This document shows, piece after piece, positions 1 through 10,824 of a stretch of DNA of 64,000 nt. Location of the stretch: positions 62,001 to 126,000 of the forward strand of contig NZ_JAGPXX010000001.1 of NCBI RefSeq assembly GCF_018070345.1, written 5' to 3'. This stretch comes from Streptomyces sp. F63 (lineage in GTDB: Bacteria; Actinomycetota; Actinomycetes; Streptomycetales; Streptomycetaceae). The position numbers and the translations under genes are program-made. Each line of letters opens with the position of its first letter. The stretch's first letter is position 1. The notes below the pieces were generated by a model. It made no database searches and had not been told where the DNA came from. It worked only from the letters and a program-made list of their open reading frames with translations.

Positions 1-1095
<1,095 letters not shown>

Positions 1096-1099
<4 letters not shown>

Positions 1100-1776
1100 G
1101 CGCTGACCAGCTTCTTCAGGATCGAGGTGAAGAATCCGAGGCCGTCCGTGCCGCCGGTGCCGACCAGGGGGTCGACGGCGTGCTCCGGGTGCGGCATGAG
1201 GCCGACGACGTTGCCGGCCTCGTTGGTGATGCCGGCGATGTCGCGCAGCGAACCGTTGGGGTTCAGATCGCGGTAGCGGAAGACGACGCGGCCCTCCGCC
1301 TCCAGCATGTCGAGGGTGCGCTCGTCGGCGACGTAGCGGCCGTCCACGTTCTTGAGCGGGATGTGGATCTCCTGGCCGGCGGTGAAGTCGGTGGTCCAGG
1401 CGGTCTCCGCGTTCTCCACCCGGAGTTTCTGCTCCCGGCAGATGAAGTGGAGGTGGTTGTTGCGCAGCATCGCGCCGGGCAGCAGATGCGTCTCGGCGAG
1501 CACCTGGAAGCCGTTGCAGATGCCGAGCACCGGGAGGCCGCCCCGGGCCTCGTCGATCAGGGTCTCCATGACCGGCGAGAAACGGGAGATGGCGCCCGCG
1601 CGGAGGTAGTCGCCGTAGGAGAAACCGCCGGGCAGGACGACGGCGTCGACCTGCTGCAGCTCCTTCTCGCGGTGCCACAGGGTGACGGGCTCGGCGCCGG
1701 CCAGCCGGATCGCGCGCCGGGTGTCCCGGTCGTCGAGACTGCCGGGGAAAGTGATGACTCCGATACGGGCGGTCAC
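1096..1776 (-). CDS. purQ: Phosphoribosylformylglycinamidine synthase subunit PurQ (glutaminase)
   Basis: This 226-residue class I glutamine amidotransferase hydrolyses glutamine and passes ammonia to PurL. The nucleophile elbow GICNGFQ puts the catalytic cysteine near residue 87. The His/Glu pair of the triad lies in MPHPEH near residues 194-196. [14 protein letters not shown] near residue 48 is a PurQ signature. The start is GTG and overlaps the purS stop as GTGA; the stop overlaps the purL start. Length is normal for the stand-alone bacterial PurQ. No anomaly seen. Confidence 0.97.
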
Positions 1777-2036
1777 GATTCCGCCTTCACGGTTTCCTCG
1801 ACCCGGACGGTGAAGTCCTCGATGACGGTGTTCGCGAGAAAGGTCTCGGCCATCTCCCGGACCCGGGCGAGCGCGGCCTCGTCGGCCGGTCCGTCCAGTT
1901 CGAGTTCGAAGCGCTTTCCCTGGCGTACGTCGGAGATTCCGGCGAAGCCGAGGCGGGGCAGTGCACGCTGCACCGCCTGGCCCTGCGGATCGAGGATCTC
2001 CGGCTTGAGCATGACGTCGACTACGACGCGTGCCAC
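1773..2036 (-). CDS. purS: Phosphoribosylformylglycinamidine synthase subunit PurS
   Basis: A small (87-residue) structural subunit that bridges PurL and PurQ in the FGAM synthase complex. The sequence begins [19 protein letters not shown], the characteristic PurS opening with the KPEILDPQG motif. The frame is open further upstream to an in-frame ATG at 2099. The GTG at 2036 is preferred because it starts exactly at the family N-terminus and has a GGGAG ribosome site about six bases before it. First gene of the purSQL operon, divergent from the Lsr2-like gene. Confidence 0.95.
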   Translation of the reverse strand: MARVVVDVMLKPEILDPQGQAVQRALPRLGFAGISDVRQGKRFELELDGPADEAALARVREMAETFLANTVIEDFTVRVEETVKAES

Positions 2037-2438
2037 TGGCACTCCCGGTGGTGTGGTGGTGCGGCTGTGTTCATTCCGGAGGCGCGCCATCGGGCCCAAA
2101 GTGTTCCGGGGTGCGGCCCCGGAGCCCCGAAGTCCTGCGGGGAGTGACTCCCCGGACCCCCGGCTAGGTGTAGCCCAGCCTACCCGGCCGGAGAATCTAC
2201 GCGAGTAGATATCCTCTCGGCGGTCACATTCGGGTATCAGGCGCCGTAACCGTTGTGGAAAATCCGGCAGAGAAAACGTACGGTCGTGATTGCCCTGTGA
2301 GGCCCGGACGGGAATTCACAGGGTTTCACCATGCAATGCCCAAGCCTGTACAAAAGAATTAGCCTTGTCCCCGATCACCACGGCGTACACCATCACCGCA
2401 CGTCATGGCGGTGACGCCGACAGAAAGGACCGATATCC
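2037..2438. other. Divergent intergenic region between purS and the Lsr2-like gene
   Basis: About 400 bases with no convincing gene. It is clearly more AT-rich near 2205-2380 than the flanks and must carry promoters for both genes. TAGCCT at 2360-2365 is a possible -10 for the Lsr2-like gene, but no good -35 is seen at the right distance. GAAAGGA about 15 bases before 2439 is the probable ribosome site. No riboswitch structure was recognised. Confidence 0.5.
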
Positions 2439-2756
2439 GTGGCTCAGCGCGTAGTGGTCACACTCTCCGACGACATCGACGGCGGGGAAGCGGCGGAAAC
2501 GGTCATGTTCGGTCTCGACGGCAAGACGTACGAGATCGACCTCAATCCTTCGAATGCGCAGAAGCTGCGGGGAGTTCTGGCGCCCTACATGGAGGCCGGC
2601 CGCAAGCGGTCCCGGTCCGGCCGGACGTACCGCCGCACCGCGGTCGCCCCGGACCCGGCCACCGTCCGCGCCTGGGCCCGCTCCCACGGCATGGACGTCC
2701 CGCCCCGCGGCCGCATCCCGAAGAAGGTCTACGAGGCCTTCGAGGCCGCGAGCTGA
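2439..2756 (+). CDS. Lsr2-family nucleoid-associated protein (probably the LsrL paralogue)
   Basis: A 105-residue DNA-binding, xenogeneic-silencing type protein. The N-terminal dimerisation half (QRVVVTLSDDIDGGEA...VMFGLDGKTYEIDL) and the C-terminal AT-hook-like RGR (residues about 90-92, context PPRGRIP) match Lsr2 over the full length. Start is GTG. Streptomyces normally have two Lsr2 proteins. As I recall, the one beside purS in S. coelicolor is the second, LsrL, so this copy is inferred to be LsrL rather than the main Lsr2. Family assignment is firm; paralogue assignment rests on gene position. Confidence 0.92.
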   Translation: MAQRVVVTLSDDIDGGEAAETVMFGLDGKTYEIDLNPSNAQKLRGVLAPYMEAGRKRSRSGRTYRRTAVAPDPATVRAWARSHGMDVPPRGRIPKKVYEAFEAAS

Positions 2757-2843
2757 ACCGACTTGCGCTCCACCCCCGTTGATCGGCTAAAGTCTGGAGC
2801 ACGCCGAGGGGCGGGGCCGGAAGGCCGGGCCCCGAGGAGTCAC

Positions 2844-2915
2844 GCGGGTGTAGCTCAGTAGTAGAGCGCCCTCTTTCCAAGAGGGAGGCGCAGTGTGCGA
2901 TCCCTGTCACCCGCT
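2844..2915 (+). tRNA. tRNA-Gly(UCC)-like gene with non-canonical D and T loops
   Basis: The acceptor stem GCGGGTG/CACCCGC is perfect. The D stem is GCTC/GAGC. The anticodon stem CCCTC/GAGGG closes the loop TTTCCAA, giving anticodon UCC (glycine). The T arm is abnormal: where TTCGA is expected the sequence is TGTGCGA, so the conserved U54-U55-C56 is missing and only a 4-bp stem (GCAG/CTGT, one G-U) can form around a 10-base loop. The D loop AGTAGTA also lacks the usual GG pair. No CCA is encoded. It is either a degenerating tRNA or a specialised glycine tRNA (see findings). Confidence 0.75.
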
Positions 2916-3001
2916 CTCATTACTCACCGGACCAGTCGCCCAGTCGAATGGATCAGGTAGAGTAGTGCTCGCGCCGAGAGGTGAAAGCTTCTCGGAGGCA
3001 T

Positions 3002-3074
3002 GCGGACGTGGCTCAGTTGGTAGAGCATCACCTTGCCAAGGTGAGGGTCGCGAGTTCGAATCTCGTCGTCCGCT
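3002..3074 (+). tRNA. tRNA-Gly(GCC)
   Basis: A canonical 73-base cloverleaf: acceptor GCGGACG/CGTCCGC, D arm GCTC-AGTTGGTA-GAGC with the normal GG, anticodon stem TCACC/GGTGA around TTGCCAA (anticodon GCC), and T arm GCGAG-TTCGAAT-CTCGT. No encoded CCA. It lies 86 bases downstream of the unusual tRNA-Gly(UCC)-like gene in the same direction and gives a useful internal comparison. TAGAGT at 2958-2963 could be a -10 of its own promoter. Confidence 0.97.
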
Positions 3075-3193
3075 CGTTCCCGGCGTTCCCGGCGGCTCCG
3101 GCGCGCGCCCCGGCCCGGCAGTCCCGGAGGCACCGGCGGGGCGGCCGGCACCCATCCGGGGCGCGGCTCCGTCCGCCCCCTCCCCGGACACGG

Positions 3194-3227
3194 CTCCGCC
3201 CCGCGTACGGGCGTATGCGGGGCGGAG
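3194..3227. terminator. Bidirectional hairpin terminator between the tRNA-Gly genes and purC
   Basis: A stem of about 15 bp (CTCCGCCCCGC-GTAC / GTAT-GCGGGGCGGAG) closes a GGGC loop, without a T tract, as is usual in high-GC actinomycetes. It sits between convergent transcription units. Confidence 0.75.
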
Positions 3228-3262
3228 GGGGCACGCCGGCGTGTGGCCCGGCCGGGGCACGG

Positions 3263-4234
3263 TTACGACCAGGCCGTGCCGGTCAGCCGCTCGAACGCCT
3301 CGACGTACTTCGCCGCCGTGCGCTCGACGATCTCGGCGGGGAGTTCCGGCGGCGGCTGCTCGCCGTGCCGGTCCCAGCCGGAGGCGGGGGAGGTCAGCCA
3401 GTCCCGGACGAACTGCTTGTCGAAGGACGGCTGGGCGCGTCCCGGTTCCCACTGGTCCGCGGGCCAGAAGCGGGAGGAGTCCGGGGTGAGCACCTCGTCC
3501 GCGAGCACCAGGTCGCGGTCACCGACGAGGTCGTTACCGCCCTCGTCCCCGCCGCCGGACGCGCCCTCGCCGCCCGTCTCCAGGAAGCCGAACTCGAATT
3601 TCGTGTCGGCGAGGATGATGCCGCGCTCGCGGGCGACCTCGCGGGCCCGGCTGTAGACGGCGAGCGTGGTCTGCCGGAGCCGGGCGGCGGTGTCGGCGCC
3701 GACCTGGCGGGCGGCCTCCTCGTAGCTGACATTCTCGTCGTGGTCGCCGACGGCGGCCTTGGTCGCCGGGGTGAAGATGGGCGCGGGCAGTTCGGAGCCG
3801 TCGACGAGGCCCTCGGGGAGGGCCAGGCCGCAGACCGTGCGGTCGCGCTCGTACTCGGCGAGGCCGGAGCCGGTCAGGTAGCCGCGGGCGACGCACTCGA
3901 CCGGGACCATCCGCAGCGAGCGGCAGATGGTGGTGCGGCCCTCCCAGTCGGCGGGGGCGCCCTCGGGGAGTTCGGTGCTCAGTACGTGGTTGGGGATGAG
4001 ATCGGCGAGGAGGTCGAACCACCACAGGGAGAGCTGGGTGAGGACGCGGCCCTTGCCGGGGATCTCGGTGGGCAGCACCCAGTCGTAGGCCGAGATGCGG
4101 TCGCTGGCCACCATCACCAGGTCACCGGCCTCGTTCCGGTACAGATCGCGCACCTTGCCGGTGTGCAGATGTACCAGTCCCGGTACCTGCACCGGCTCGG
4201 GTTTCTCAACGAATCCGGACACACTGCCCTCCAT
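3263..4234 (-). CDS. purC: Phosphoribosylaminoimidazole-succinocarboxamide synthase (SAICAR synthase)
   Basis: PurC joins aspartate to CAIR using ATP to give SAICAR. The 323-residue protein shows HTGKVRDLY near the N-terminus (ATP-binding signature), SDRISAYDW, VECVARGYLTGSG and DTKFEFGF, all SAICAR synthase motifs in the right order. The frame is open 14 codons upstream, but the ATG at 4234 (MEGSVSGF) is favoured because AGGA lies about eight bases before it and it fits the family N-terminus. A glycine-rich insert (GGEGASGGGDEGGND) follows DTKFEFGF and looks like a flexible surface loop. Monocistronic by spacing. Confidence 0.95.
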   Translation of the reverse strand: MEGSVSGFVEKPEPVQVPGLVHLHTGKVRDLYRNEAGDLVMVASDRISAYDWVLPTEIPGKGRVLTQLSLWWFDLLADLIPNHVLSTELPEGAPADWEGRTTICRSLRMVPVECVARGYLTGSGLAEYERDRTVCGLALPEGLVDGSELPAPIFTPATKAAVGDHDENVSYEEAARQVGADTAARLRQTTLAVYSRAREVARERGIILADTKFEFGFLETGGEGASGGGDEGGNDLVGDRDLVLADEVLTPDSSRFWPADQWEPGRAQPSFDKQFVRDWLTSPASGWDRHGEQPPPELPAEIVERTAAKYVEAFERLTGTAWS

Positions 4235-4416
4235 CGGTCGGTCCTGGAGCAGCTTCCGATTCTTCCGCACGGGCACCGGCGCGGCCCGTCCAGGGTGCCC
4301 GGGCGTCGTACCGGAAGCCCGTCCCGGCTCACTGCGGCCGTCCCCCGCGAGTACCTCGGCAGCGCCCGGGCCATGCCCCTCGCGCCCGTTCGCGCCCGTT
4401 CGCGCCTGCTCGCGCC

Positions 4417-5910
4417 TCAGTCGCGTTTGCAGATGCGGTCCAGGAGGTTGGCCGTGGCCCGCTGGACGCGTGGATCCGTGTGGCCCGGCCGGTCGAGCGC
4501 CGGGGACCAGGCGAAGGTGCCGGAGGCGAACACCAGGGCGCCGCTGGGGGCGCGGTAGATGGAGGTCTCCTGGTGGCGGAGGGCGCCCGCCCGGTCCTCG
4601 TACGGGGAGTGGGCGAGGAGCATGCGGTGGGTGTGCTCGGGCAGGGCGGTGCGCGGGAAGTAGCGGTCGGCCTCCCCCGCGACGAGTCCGGGCAGTTCAT
4701 CGCCCTCGCCCGCGCCGGTGGCCTCCCACAGCCAGTGCTTGGCGTTCCGCACGATCAGCGGACGGGGCTCCGGGACGTGGCCGAGGTACTGGATGCCGAG
4801 CAGCTGCTGTTCCGGCGCTCCCTGGTCGCGCCAGAGGGCGGAGCGGCCGGGCCCGCGGCGCTTGCGGCAGGTCAGCAGGCGGTCGGGGACGCCGGAGGCC
4901 GACGGGGAGAGCTCCACCTGCCAGTACATGGTGTTGGCGGAGAGGAAGACGAGGGAGGTGCCGCCGTCCCGGGCCCGCTCGGCGGCGCGGCGCATGGGGA
5001 TCGTCCAGTACTCGTCGTGGCCGGGGAAGACCAGGCCGCGGTAGCGGCTGGGGTCGACGCGGCCGGCGTGCAGATCGCGGGTGTCGGCGTAGGCGAGGTC
5101 GTAGCCGTAGCGCTCGGCCCAGCGGATGAAGTCGTAGGCGTGGCCGACGTGGAGGGGGAGCCCGGCGCCGGCGTAGGGGCGGTCGAAGGAGACGGTGACG
5201 GCCGCGTCCTCCTCGCCCAGCAGGCGGCCCTGCTCGTCCCAGGCGTGGTAGAGGCTGGCGCCGGTGTGGCCGTCCTCGGGGTAGAGGTTGTACGCCTGCC
5301 AGGTGGTCTCGGGGAGCACCAGCAGCAGGTCCGCGGGGTGGTCGTCGCGGACGGTGAACGGGACGTGGCTGCGGTAGCCGTCGGCGGTGGTGAGGACGGC
5401 GACGTAGGCGCCGGTGTTCCAGTAGCCGGGGACGTGGAGCCGCCAGGAGAGCCACCAGTGGTGGCAGGAGACCGTGCGGTCGGCGGTGAGCGGGGTGGGC
5501 TGGGCGATCCCGGAGAGCCGCGGGCTGGTGGTGATCTTCGCCGCGCCGTCACCGGCGTAGTGGCCGATGCGGTAGATGTCCACGCTGAACTGCTGGGGCG
5601 GGTTGACCTCGATGTGGAAGTCCAGGGCCTCGCCGGGGGCCACCGCGCCGGTGGACACGAATCCCTTGATCTGCCGGCCGACGTCGTCGGCCGTGCGGGG
5701 GGAGGAACTGCCGGAGCCGCGGCGGGGCCGCGGGATGCCGGGCTCGTCGAGGGCGACGGCCGGGTCGACGTACCAGGGGACGATGCGGCCCGTGTCGTCG
5801 AAGTAGTTCTCGCTGCCGCGGAGCCAGGGCAGCGGGCCCTGTCCGAACGGGTCCGTGACGGCGTGCGCGAGGGCCCCCGACTCCCAGCGCCGGATGTGAT
5901 CGGTACCCAT
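4417..5910 (-). CDS. N,N-dimethylformamidase beta-subunit-like protein
   Basis: A 497-residue protein resembling the large subunit of N,N-dimethylformamidase. Characteristic blocks include WRLHVPGYWNTGAYVA, WQAYNLYPEDGHTGASLYHAWD and FPGHDEYWTIPMRRAAERARDGG. No small (alpha) subunit lies beside it, so dimethylformamide hydrolysis is not implied; many actinomycete homologues are uncharacterised. Start ATG 5910 has GGAGGGG upstream; the frame remains open further but without a ribosome site. No signal peptide or membrane segment seen. It sits between purC and an M48-like gene on the same strand. Confidence 0.75.
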   Translation of the reverse strand: MGTDHIRRWESGALAHAVTDPFGQGPLPWLRGSENYFDDTGRIVPWYVDPAVALDEPGIPRPRRGSGSSSPRTADDVGRQIKGFVSTGAVAPGEALDFHIEVNPPQQFSVDIYRIGHYAGDGAAKITTSPRLSGIAQPTPLTADRTVSCHHWWLSWRLHVPGYWNTGAYVAVLTTADGYRSHVPFTVRDDHPADLLLVLPETTWQAYNLYPEDGHTGASLYHAWDEQGRLLGEEDAAVTVSFDRPYAGAGLPLHVGHAYDFIRWAERYGYDLAYADTRDLHAGRVDPSRYRGLVFPGHDEYWTIPMRRAAERARDGGTSLVFLSANTMYWQVELSPSASGVPDRLLTCRKRRGPGRSALWRDQGAPEQQLLGIQYLGHVPEPRPLIVRNAKHWLWEATGAGEGDELPGLVAGEADRYFPRTALPEHTHRMLLAHSPYEDRAGALRHQETSIYRAPSGALVFASGTFAWSPALDRPGHTDPRVQRATANLLDRICKRD

Positions 5911-6109
5911 CGAACGTTCCCCTCCCCGCACCGCGTCCTGCCCGGCCGTGCCCCTCCGTCGCGCCCCTTGCTCACGAGATCCCCGGCGCGGCCGGAGAGC
6001 CGGCCATACGTGACAGCACATCACATTCCGCGCGCATTCCGTCACCGCCGTCGCGAATTGCCGTGTTCGATTCTGTGCCGTTCTTCGCCGGCACCGCGCC
6101 GCCGGCCCG

Positions 6110-7945
6110 TCATACGAGGCGTACCGGCTTCTCCGGGCGGACCCCCGCCTCGTTGAGCCAGCCGCGCAGTTCGGTGTCGTCCCCCTCCTCGACGAGGCGC
6201 AGCACGGGGCCCCCGAGGTCCGCCGGCCGACTGTCGCCGAACAACAGCACGGGGCCGTCGAGCCAGTCAAGACCGGGGGCCGCCCCGGCGGTGTCCACCG
6301 CCGCGCAGCAGATCATGGCCGTCACATGGTCGACCAGCAGTTCCTTTCCGGAACGGGGGACTTGGAGGGGGAAGAGCGGTACGGAGTCCGCCCCGCGGGG
6401 CTCCGCGCCGCCGCGCGCGCCGGACCGCTCGCGGTCCCGCTCCTCGCGGCGGATCTCCGCGTCGAGACGGGCGGCCAGCCGCTCGGCCGTCTCCCGGTCG
6501 CCGGCGGCCCGTCCGCCGGTGAAGTGGTCCAGGACGCGGGCGAGGGTGGGGCCGAGGGGCGGTCCGGCCGAGGACTCGCCGTGGGGCACCGCGGGAACGG
6601 CGGGGGGTACGGGCGCGGCGGCCGCCGCGTCGGCCGCCACCGCGGTCCGCACCCCGCCCGGCTCCCCGGGGGGCACCGCGCGCGCGGCCGCGCCGGCCGG
6701 CAGGTGACGGGTTCCCGGGCCGGCCGCGGGCGGGAGTTCGTCGAGGACCCGCTGGAGGCGGGCGGCGTCCAGCCGCCACTTGCGGTCCACGATCTCCTCC
6801 GGATACGTCTCCCAGTCGACCGGCGTCCAGCCCGGGCCACGCTCCGCCGGGCCGCCGTGGAACAGCCGCGCCGCCAGCAGCGACGCCGCCTCGTCGACGA
6901 CCCCCGGCTCCTCCAGCAGGTCGCAGGCCGGGCGCTCGCCCAGCCGGGAGGCGAAGCCCTCGGCGAGCCGGTCGCGCCGGGACAGCTCGGTCAGCGCGGA
7001 GACCACCCCGGCGTCGAGCCGGGACGGCCAGCGGCCCATCCGCCAGGCCGGGAGCGCCACCCGGGTCAGCAGCCGGTCCCAGCCCGCGTAGGCGAGGCCG
7101 ACCTGCTCCTGGGCGACGATCCGCAGGCCGTAGTCGACCGTCTGGGCGCGGGCCGACGCGGCGGCGGCGACCCCGCGCTCCATCTCCGCCGCGTGGGCGC
7201 GGCAGGCGCGCAGCAGGGTCCGGGCGGCCCAGCCGGTGACGGCGAGCGCCCGGTGCCGGGCGGCGACGGCCACGGCCGCGTCCAGGCCGCGGACGAAGCG
7301 CCGGGCGGCCGCTATGTCGGGCTGCGCCGAGGGACCCGTTCCGGCGACCACGGGGGCGAGCAGGGCCCGCAGTTCGGCCACCCGCATCCACCACAGGAAG
7401 GGCGAACCGATGACCAGCTCCGGCGGCTCGGGCGCGGGGCGGCGGAAGAGCCGGTCCCGCCGCCCCCGCGGTCCCGTCCGGTGCGGCGGAAGTCCGTGCC
7501 CGGCCGGGCCGCGCGGGGCCGGCCGGCGCGTGAGATGCGCGCGGTCCTCCAGCCAGCTGTCGCAGTCGGGGGTGGTCGCTATGGCGGAGGGCGCGGGCAC
7601 GCCGAGCCGGTCGGCGAGTTCGCGGACGAGGCGGTAGAGATCCGGGGCGGTCTCCTCCCGGATCGCCACGGTCGGGCTGACGGCGGGCCGGGCCCGCGCG
7701 ACGACCGCCGCCGTGACCACCGCCGGGAGCAGGACGGTGAGCGCCAGGCCGGTGACCGCCCAGCGGGCGGTGTCCCAGGCCGGGCCGGTCGCCCGGCCGG
7801 AGGCCGCCGCGGCGAACAGCACGATCGCGACGGCGGCGGGGAGGAGGGCGGCGGCCGTCGCCGTACCCCGGACGTGGAGGACCGCCAGGGCCCGGGTGCG
7901 CGCCACCCTCATTCCGGGCTCCGCACCGGCCGGTTCGGACGCCAA
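6110..7945 (-). CDS. Membrane protein with degenerate M48-peptidase-like architecture
   Basis: 611 residues. Two hydrophobic segments lie near the N-terminus (AAALLPAAVAIVLFAAAA and VTGLALTVLLPAVVTAAVV). Then comes LYRLVRELADRLGVPAP, which resembles the region before the active site of M48 zinc proteases. The block LVIGSPFLWW..VAELRALLAPVVAG aligns in type with the M48 segment that normally ends in HEXXH, but the histidines and glutamate are absent. The remainder is alpha-rich with an Ala/Pro/Gly-rich part. Probably a catalytically dead paralogue with a structural or regulatory role. Start is TTG at 7945, with GGGAG about ten bases upstream. Function unknown. Confidence 0.55.
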   Translation of the reverse strand: MASEPAGAEPGMRVARTRALAVLHVRGTATAAALLPAAVAIVLFAAAASGRATGPAWDTARWAVTGLALTVLLPAVVTAAVVARARPAVSPTVAIREETAPDLYRLVRELADRLGVPAPSAIATTPDCDSWLEDRAHLTRRPAPRGPAGHGLPPHRTGPRGRRDRLFRRPAPEPPELVIGSPFLWWMRVAELRALLAPVVAGTGPSAQPDIAAARRFVRGLDAAVAVAARHRALAVTGWAARTLLRACRAHAAEMERGVAAAASARAQTVDYGLRIVAQEQVGLAYAGWDRLLTRVALPAWRMGRWPSRLDAGVVSALTELSRRDRLAEGFASRLGERPACDLLEEPGVVDEAASLLAARLFHGGPAERGPGWTPVDWETYPEEIVDRKWRLDAARLQRVLDELPPAAGPGTRHLPAGAAARAVPPGEPGGVRTAVAADAAAAAPVPPAVPAVPHGESSAGPPLGPTLARVLDHFTGGRAAGDRETAERLAARLDAEIRREERDRERSGARGGAEPRGADSVPLFPLQVPRSGKELLVDHVTAMICCAAVDTAGAAPGLDWLDGPVLLFGDSRPADLGGPVLRLVEEGDDTELRGWLNEAGVRPEKPVRLV

Positions 7946-8285
7946 CGAAACTCACTCCCTGCTGGTCTGCCGACTGTTCCCCACCCCCACTGTGGCACCG
8001 GGCACGGCCACCGCAACGCCGGTGGTCCGGTTGCCGCAACGGGCTCCCGTCCGGTCGGGAACCGGTACGGGGCCGTCTGCGGGCACCCTAAGCGGCGGGG
8101 CGGGGGTACGTCAGCAGGACCTCCGGGCGGTCACCCGATGGAATGGCTTTGGTCAGAGCTCATTCGCCAGGGCGTGGTGTACGGGACACTCGCGCGACAT
8201 CGCGAAGCCCCGGTCCCCGGCCGCGCGCGGGGTGCGGCCGGGGACCGGGGCCCGTGCGGAACCGGCGGGGCCGGAGGGATCGTTG
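7946..8285. other. Gene-free interval between the M48-like gene and purD
   Basis: 340 bases. The right part holds the purD terminator (8208-8250). The left part (7946-8207) should carry the promoter of the M48-like gene; TGGCAC and GGGTGGGG stretches are present but no convincing -35/-10 pair was identified. No ORF with coding character. Confidence 0.4.
8208..8250 (-). terminator. Strong hairpin terminator after purD
   Basis: A perfect 17-bp stem (CCCCGGTCCCCGGCCGC and its complement) with a 9-base loop, 35 bases downstream of the purD stop codon. Confidence 0.85.
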
Positions 8286-9545
<1,260 letters not shown>

Positions 9546-10035
9546 CCGGCTCAGGGTAGCCGCCGGCGGTGCGGGCCCGCGGAGCCGTCTCACGCCCGGA
9601 CGCCCGGGCCGTCCGGGCGCGCGGCCGTACACGGGCCCGCCCGGGCCGTCCGGTCGGCTCCGCCGCGGCCTCCGGGGGCGCCGGGATACCGTGCCGGGCA
9701 AGGGAGTTGGAGACCTCAGGGGCCTCTCGGGCCCCTTGCGGCGCACGGGGCGCGCCCGTGGACGGCATCGCGGGGACGCGCGGGACGTATCCCGGCTTCG
9801 GGTGGCCACCACCCTTTCGAGTGATCGAATCGGGCTCTATACCTGATCACAGGCCCCATCTGTGGGTAAATCGAGCGGTATCGCAGGTGAGCCCCACCAT
9901 TCGGCGGTATGAAGGGTGGCGCGCAGCAGCCGTCACGCGGTTCTCGCACGTCCCTCGTGTTCTGCCGGGCACGGGGGGACGGCATCCTTGCGGGCAGACC
10001 GCCGACCACAGAGCGACCACAGAGGGAGCACACGG
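9546..10035. other. Divergent intergenic region between purD and the SLATT gene
   Basis: 490 bases without a supportable gene. It holds the purD -10 near 9553. A candidate promoter for the rightward SLATT gene is TTTCGA (9815-9820), a 17-base spacer and TATACC (9838-9843), in a locally AT-richer patch. The message would then have a leader of nearly 190 bases before the GTG at 10036; no structured regulatory RNA was recognised in it. Confidence 0.4.
9553..9558 (-). promoter_or_regulatory. Candidate leaderless -10 of purD
   Basis: TACCCT on the minus strand, followed by 7 bases and then the GTG start of purD. This matches the arrangement seen in front of several other genes of the window; the -35 is not obvious. 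Confidence 0.45.
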
Positions 10036-10758
10036 GTGAGCCAGCCGGAAATGCAGCCCGAGGGGCCTCCTCCGAAGGACGGTGGACGGCAGGGCGATCT
10101 GCTCGGCCGTCCTCTTCCGCTCGGTGACTGGGGAGAGCCCGCGGAACGGCTCGACGAGCTGTACCGCTGGGTGGAGGAGCGCGCGCTGCGCACCTCCGAG
10201 TGGTATCTCGCCGAGCGCGGCTGGAAGCGCCGCGGCGCCAGACTGCTGCGGACCGGCAGCGCCCTGCTGGCCACGGCCGGCTTCTCGCTGCCGCTGCTGG
10301 AGCTGACCGGCGCGGTCGGCCACGGCGCGGCCTGGGGCTGCGCCGCGCTGGTCGGTGCCGCCGCGTGTGTGGTCTGCGACCGCTTCTTCGGACTGACCTC
10401 CGGCTGGATGCGGAACGTCGCCACGGCGCAGGCGGTGCAGCGCCGGCTGGAGGCGCTGCAGTTCGACTGGGCCTCGGAGAGCATCCGCGAGGTGCTCGGC
10501 CCGACGGAGGGCACGGCGAGCGAGGCCGCCGAGCGCTGCCTGTCGGTGCTGCGCCGCTTCTCGGAGGACGTGTCGGAGCTCGTGCGGTTCGAGACGGCGG
10601 ACTGGATGGTGGAGTTCCGGTCCGGTTCGGCGCCGCTGCTCACCCAGTCGCTGGTGCCCTGGGGCCGGCAGGAGGGCCGTACGGTCACCCGCTTCCAGCT
10701 GCCGCCGGGCACCCGGCCCAACATGCCGCGGCAGCGGCCGCCCGAGCCTCCGCGGTAG
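10036..10758 (+). CDS. SLATT-domain two-TM membrane protein
   Basis: 240 residues. After an amphipathic helix region (AERLDELYRWVEERALRTSEWYLAERGWK) come two adjacent hydrophobic segments, LLATAGFSLPLLELTGAV and GCAALVGAAACVVCDRFFG. Next is a helical cytoplasmic part with MRNVATAQAVQRRLEALQFDW, as in SLATT (SMODS/SLOG-associating two-TM) proteins. Some SLATT proteins act as membrane-disrupting effectors of nucleotide-sensing defence systems. Here no nucleotidyltransferase or SLOG gene is adjacent, so a housekeeping or stress role is equally likely. Start GTG 10036 has GGGAG nine bases upstream. The proline-rich tail ends just before a terminator. Confidence 0.75.
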   Translation: MSQPEMQPEGPPPKDGGRQGDLLGRPLPLGDWGEPAERLDELYRWVEERALRTSEWYLAERGWKRRGARLLRTGSALLATAGFSLPLLELTGAVGHGAAWGCAALVGAAACVVCDRFFGLTSGWMRNVATAQAVQRRLEALQFDWASESIREVLGPTEGTASEAAERCLSVLRRFSEDVSELVRFETADWMVEFRSGSAPLLTQSLVPWGRQEGRTVTRFQLPPGTRPNMPRQRPPEPPR

Positions 10759-10777
10759 GAGCCCGGGCCCGGGCGCC

Positions 10778-10809
10778 GGGGGGCGCGCAGGGCGGGCGGC
10801 GCGCCCCCC
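10778..10809. terminator. Bidirectional hairpin terminator
   Basis: An 11-bp perfect stem (GGGGGGCGCGC/GCGCGCCCCCC) with a 10-base loop, between the stop of the SLATT gene and the convergent gene ending at 10825. Confidence 0.75.
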
Positions 10810-10824
10810 CGGGCGGGTCTCCGG

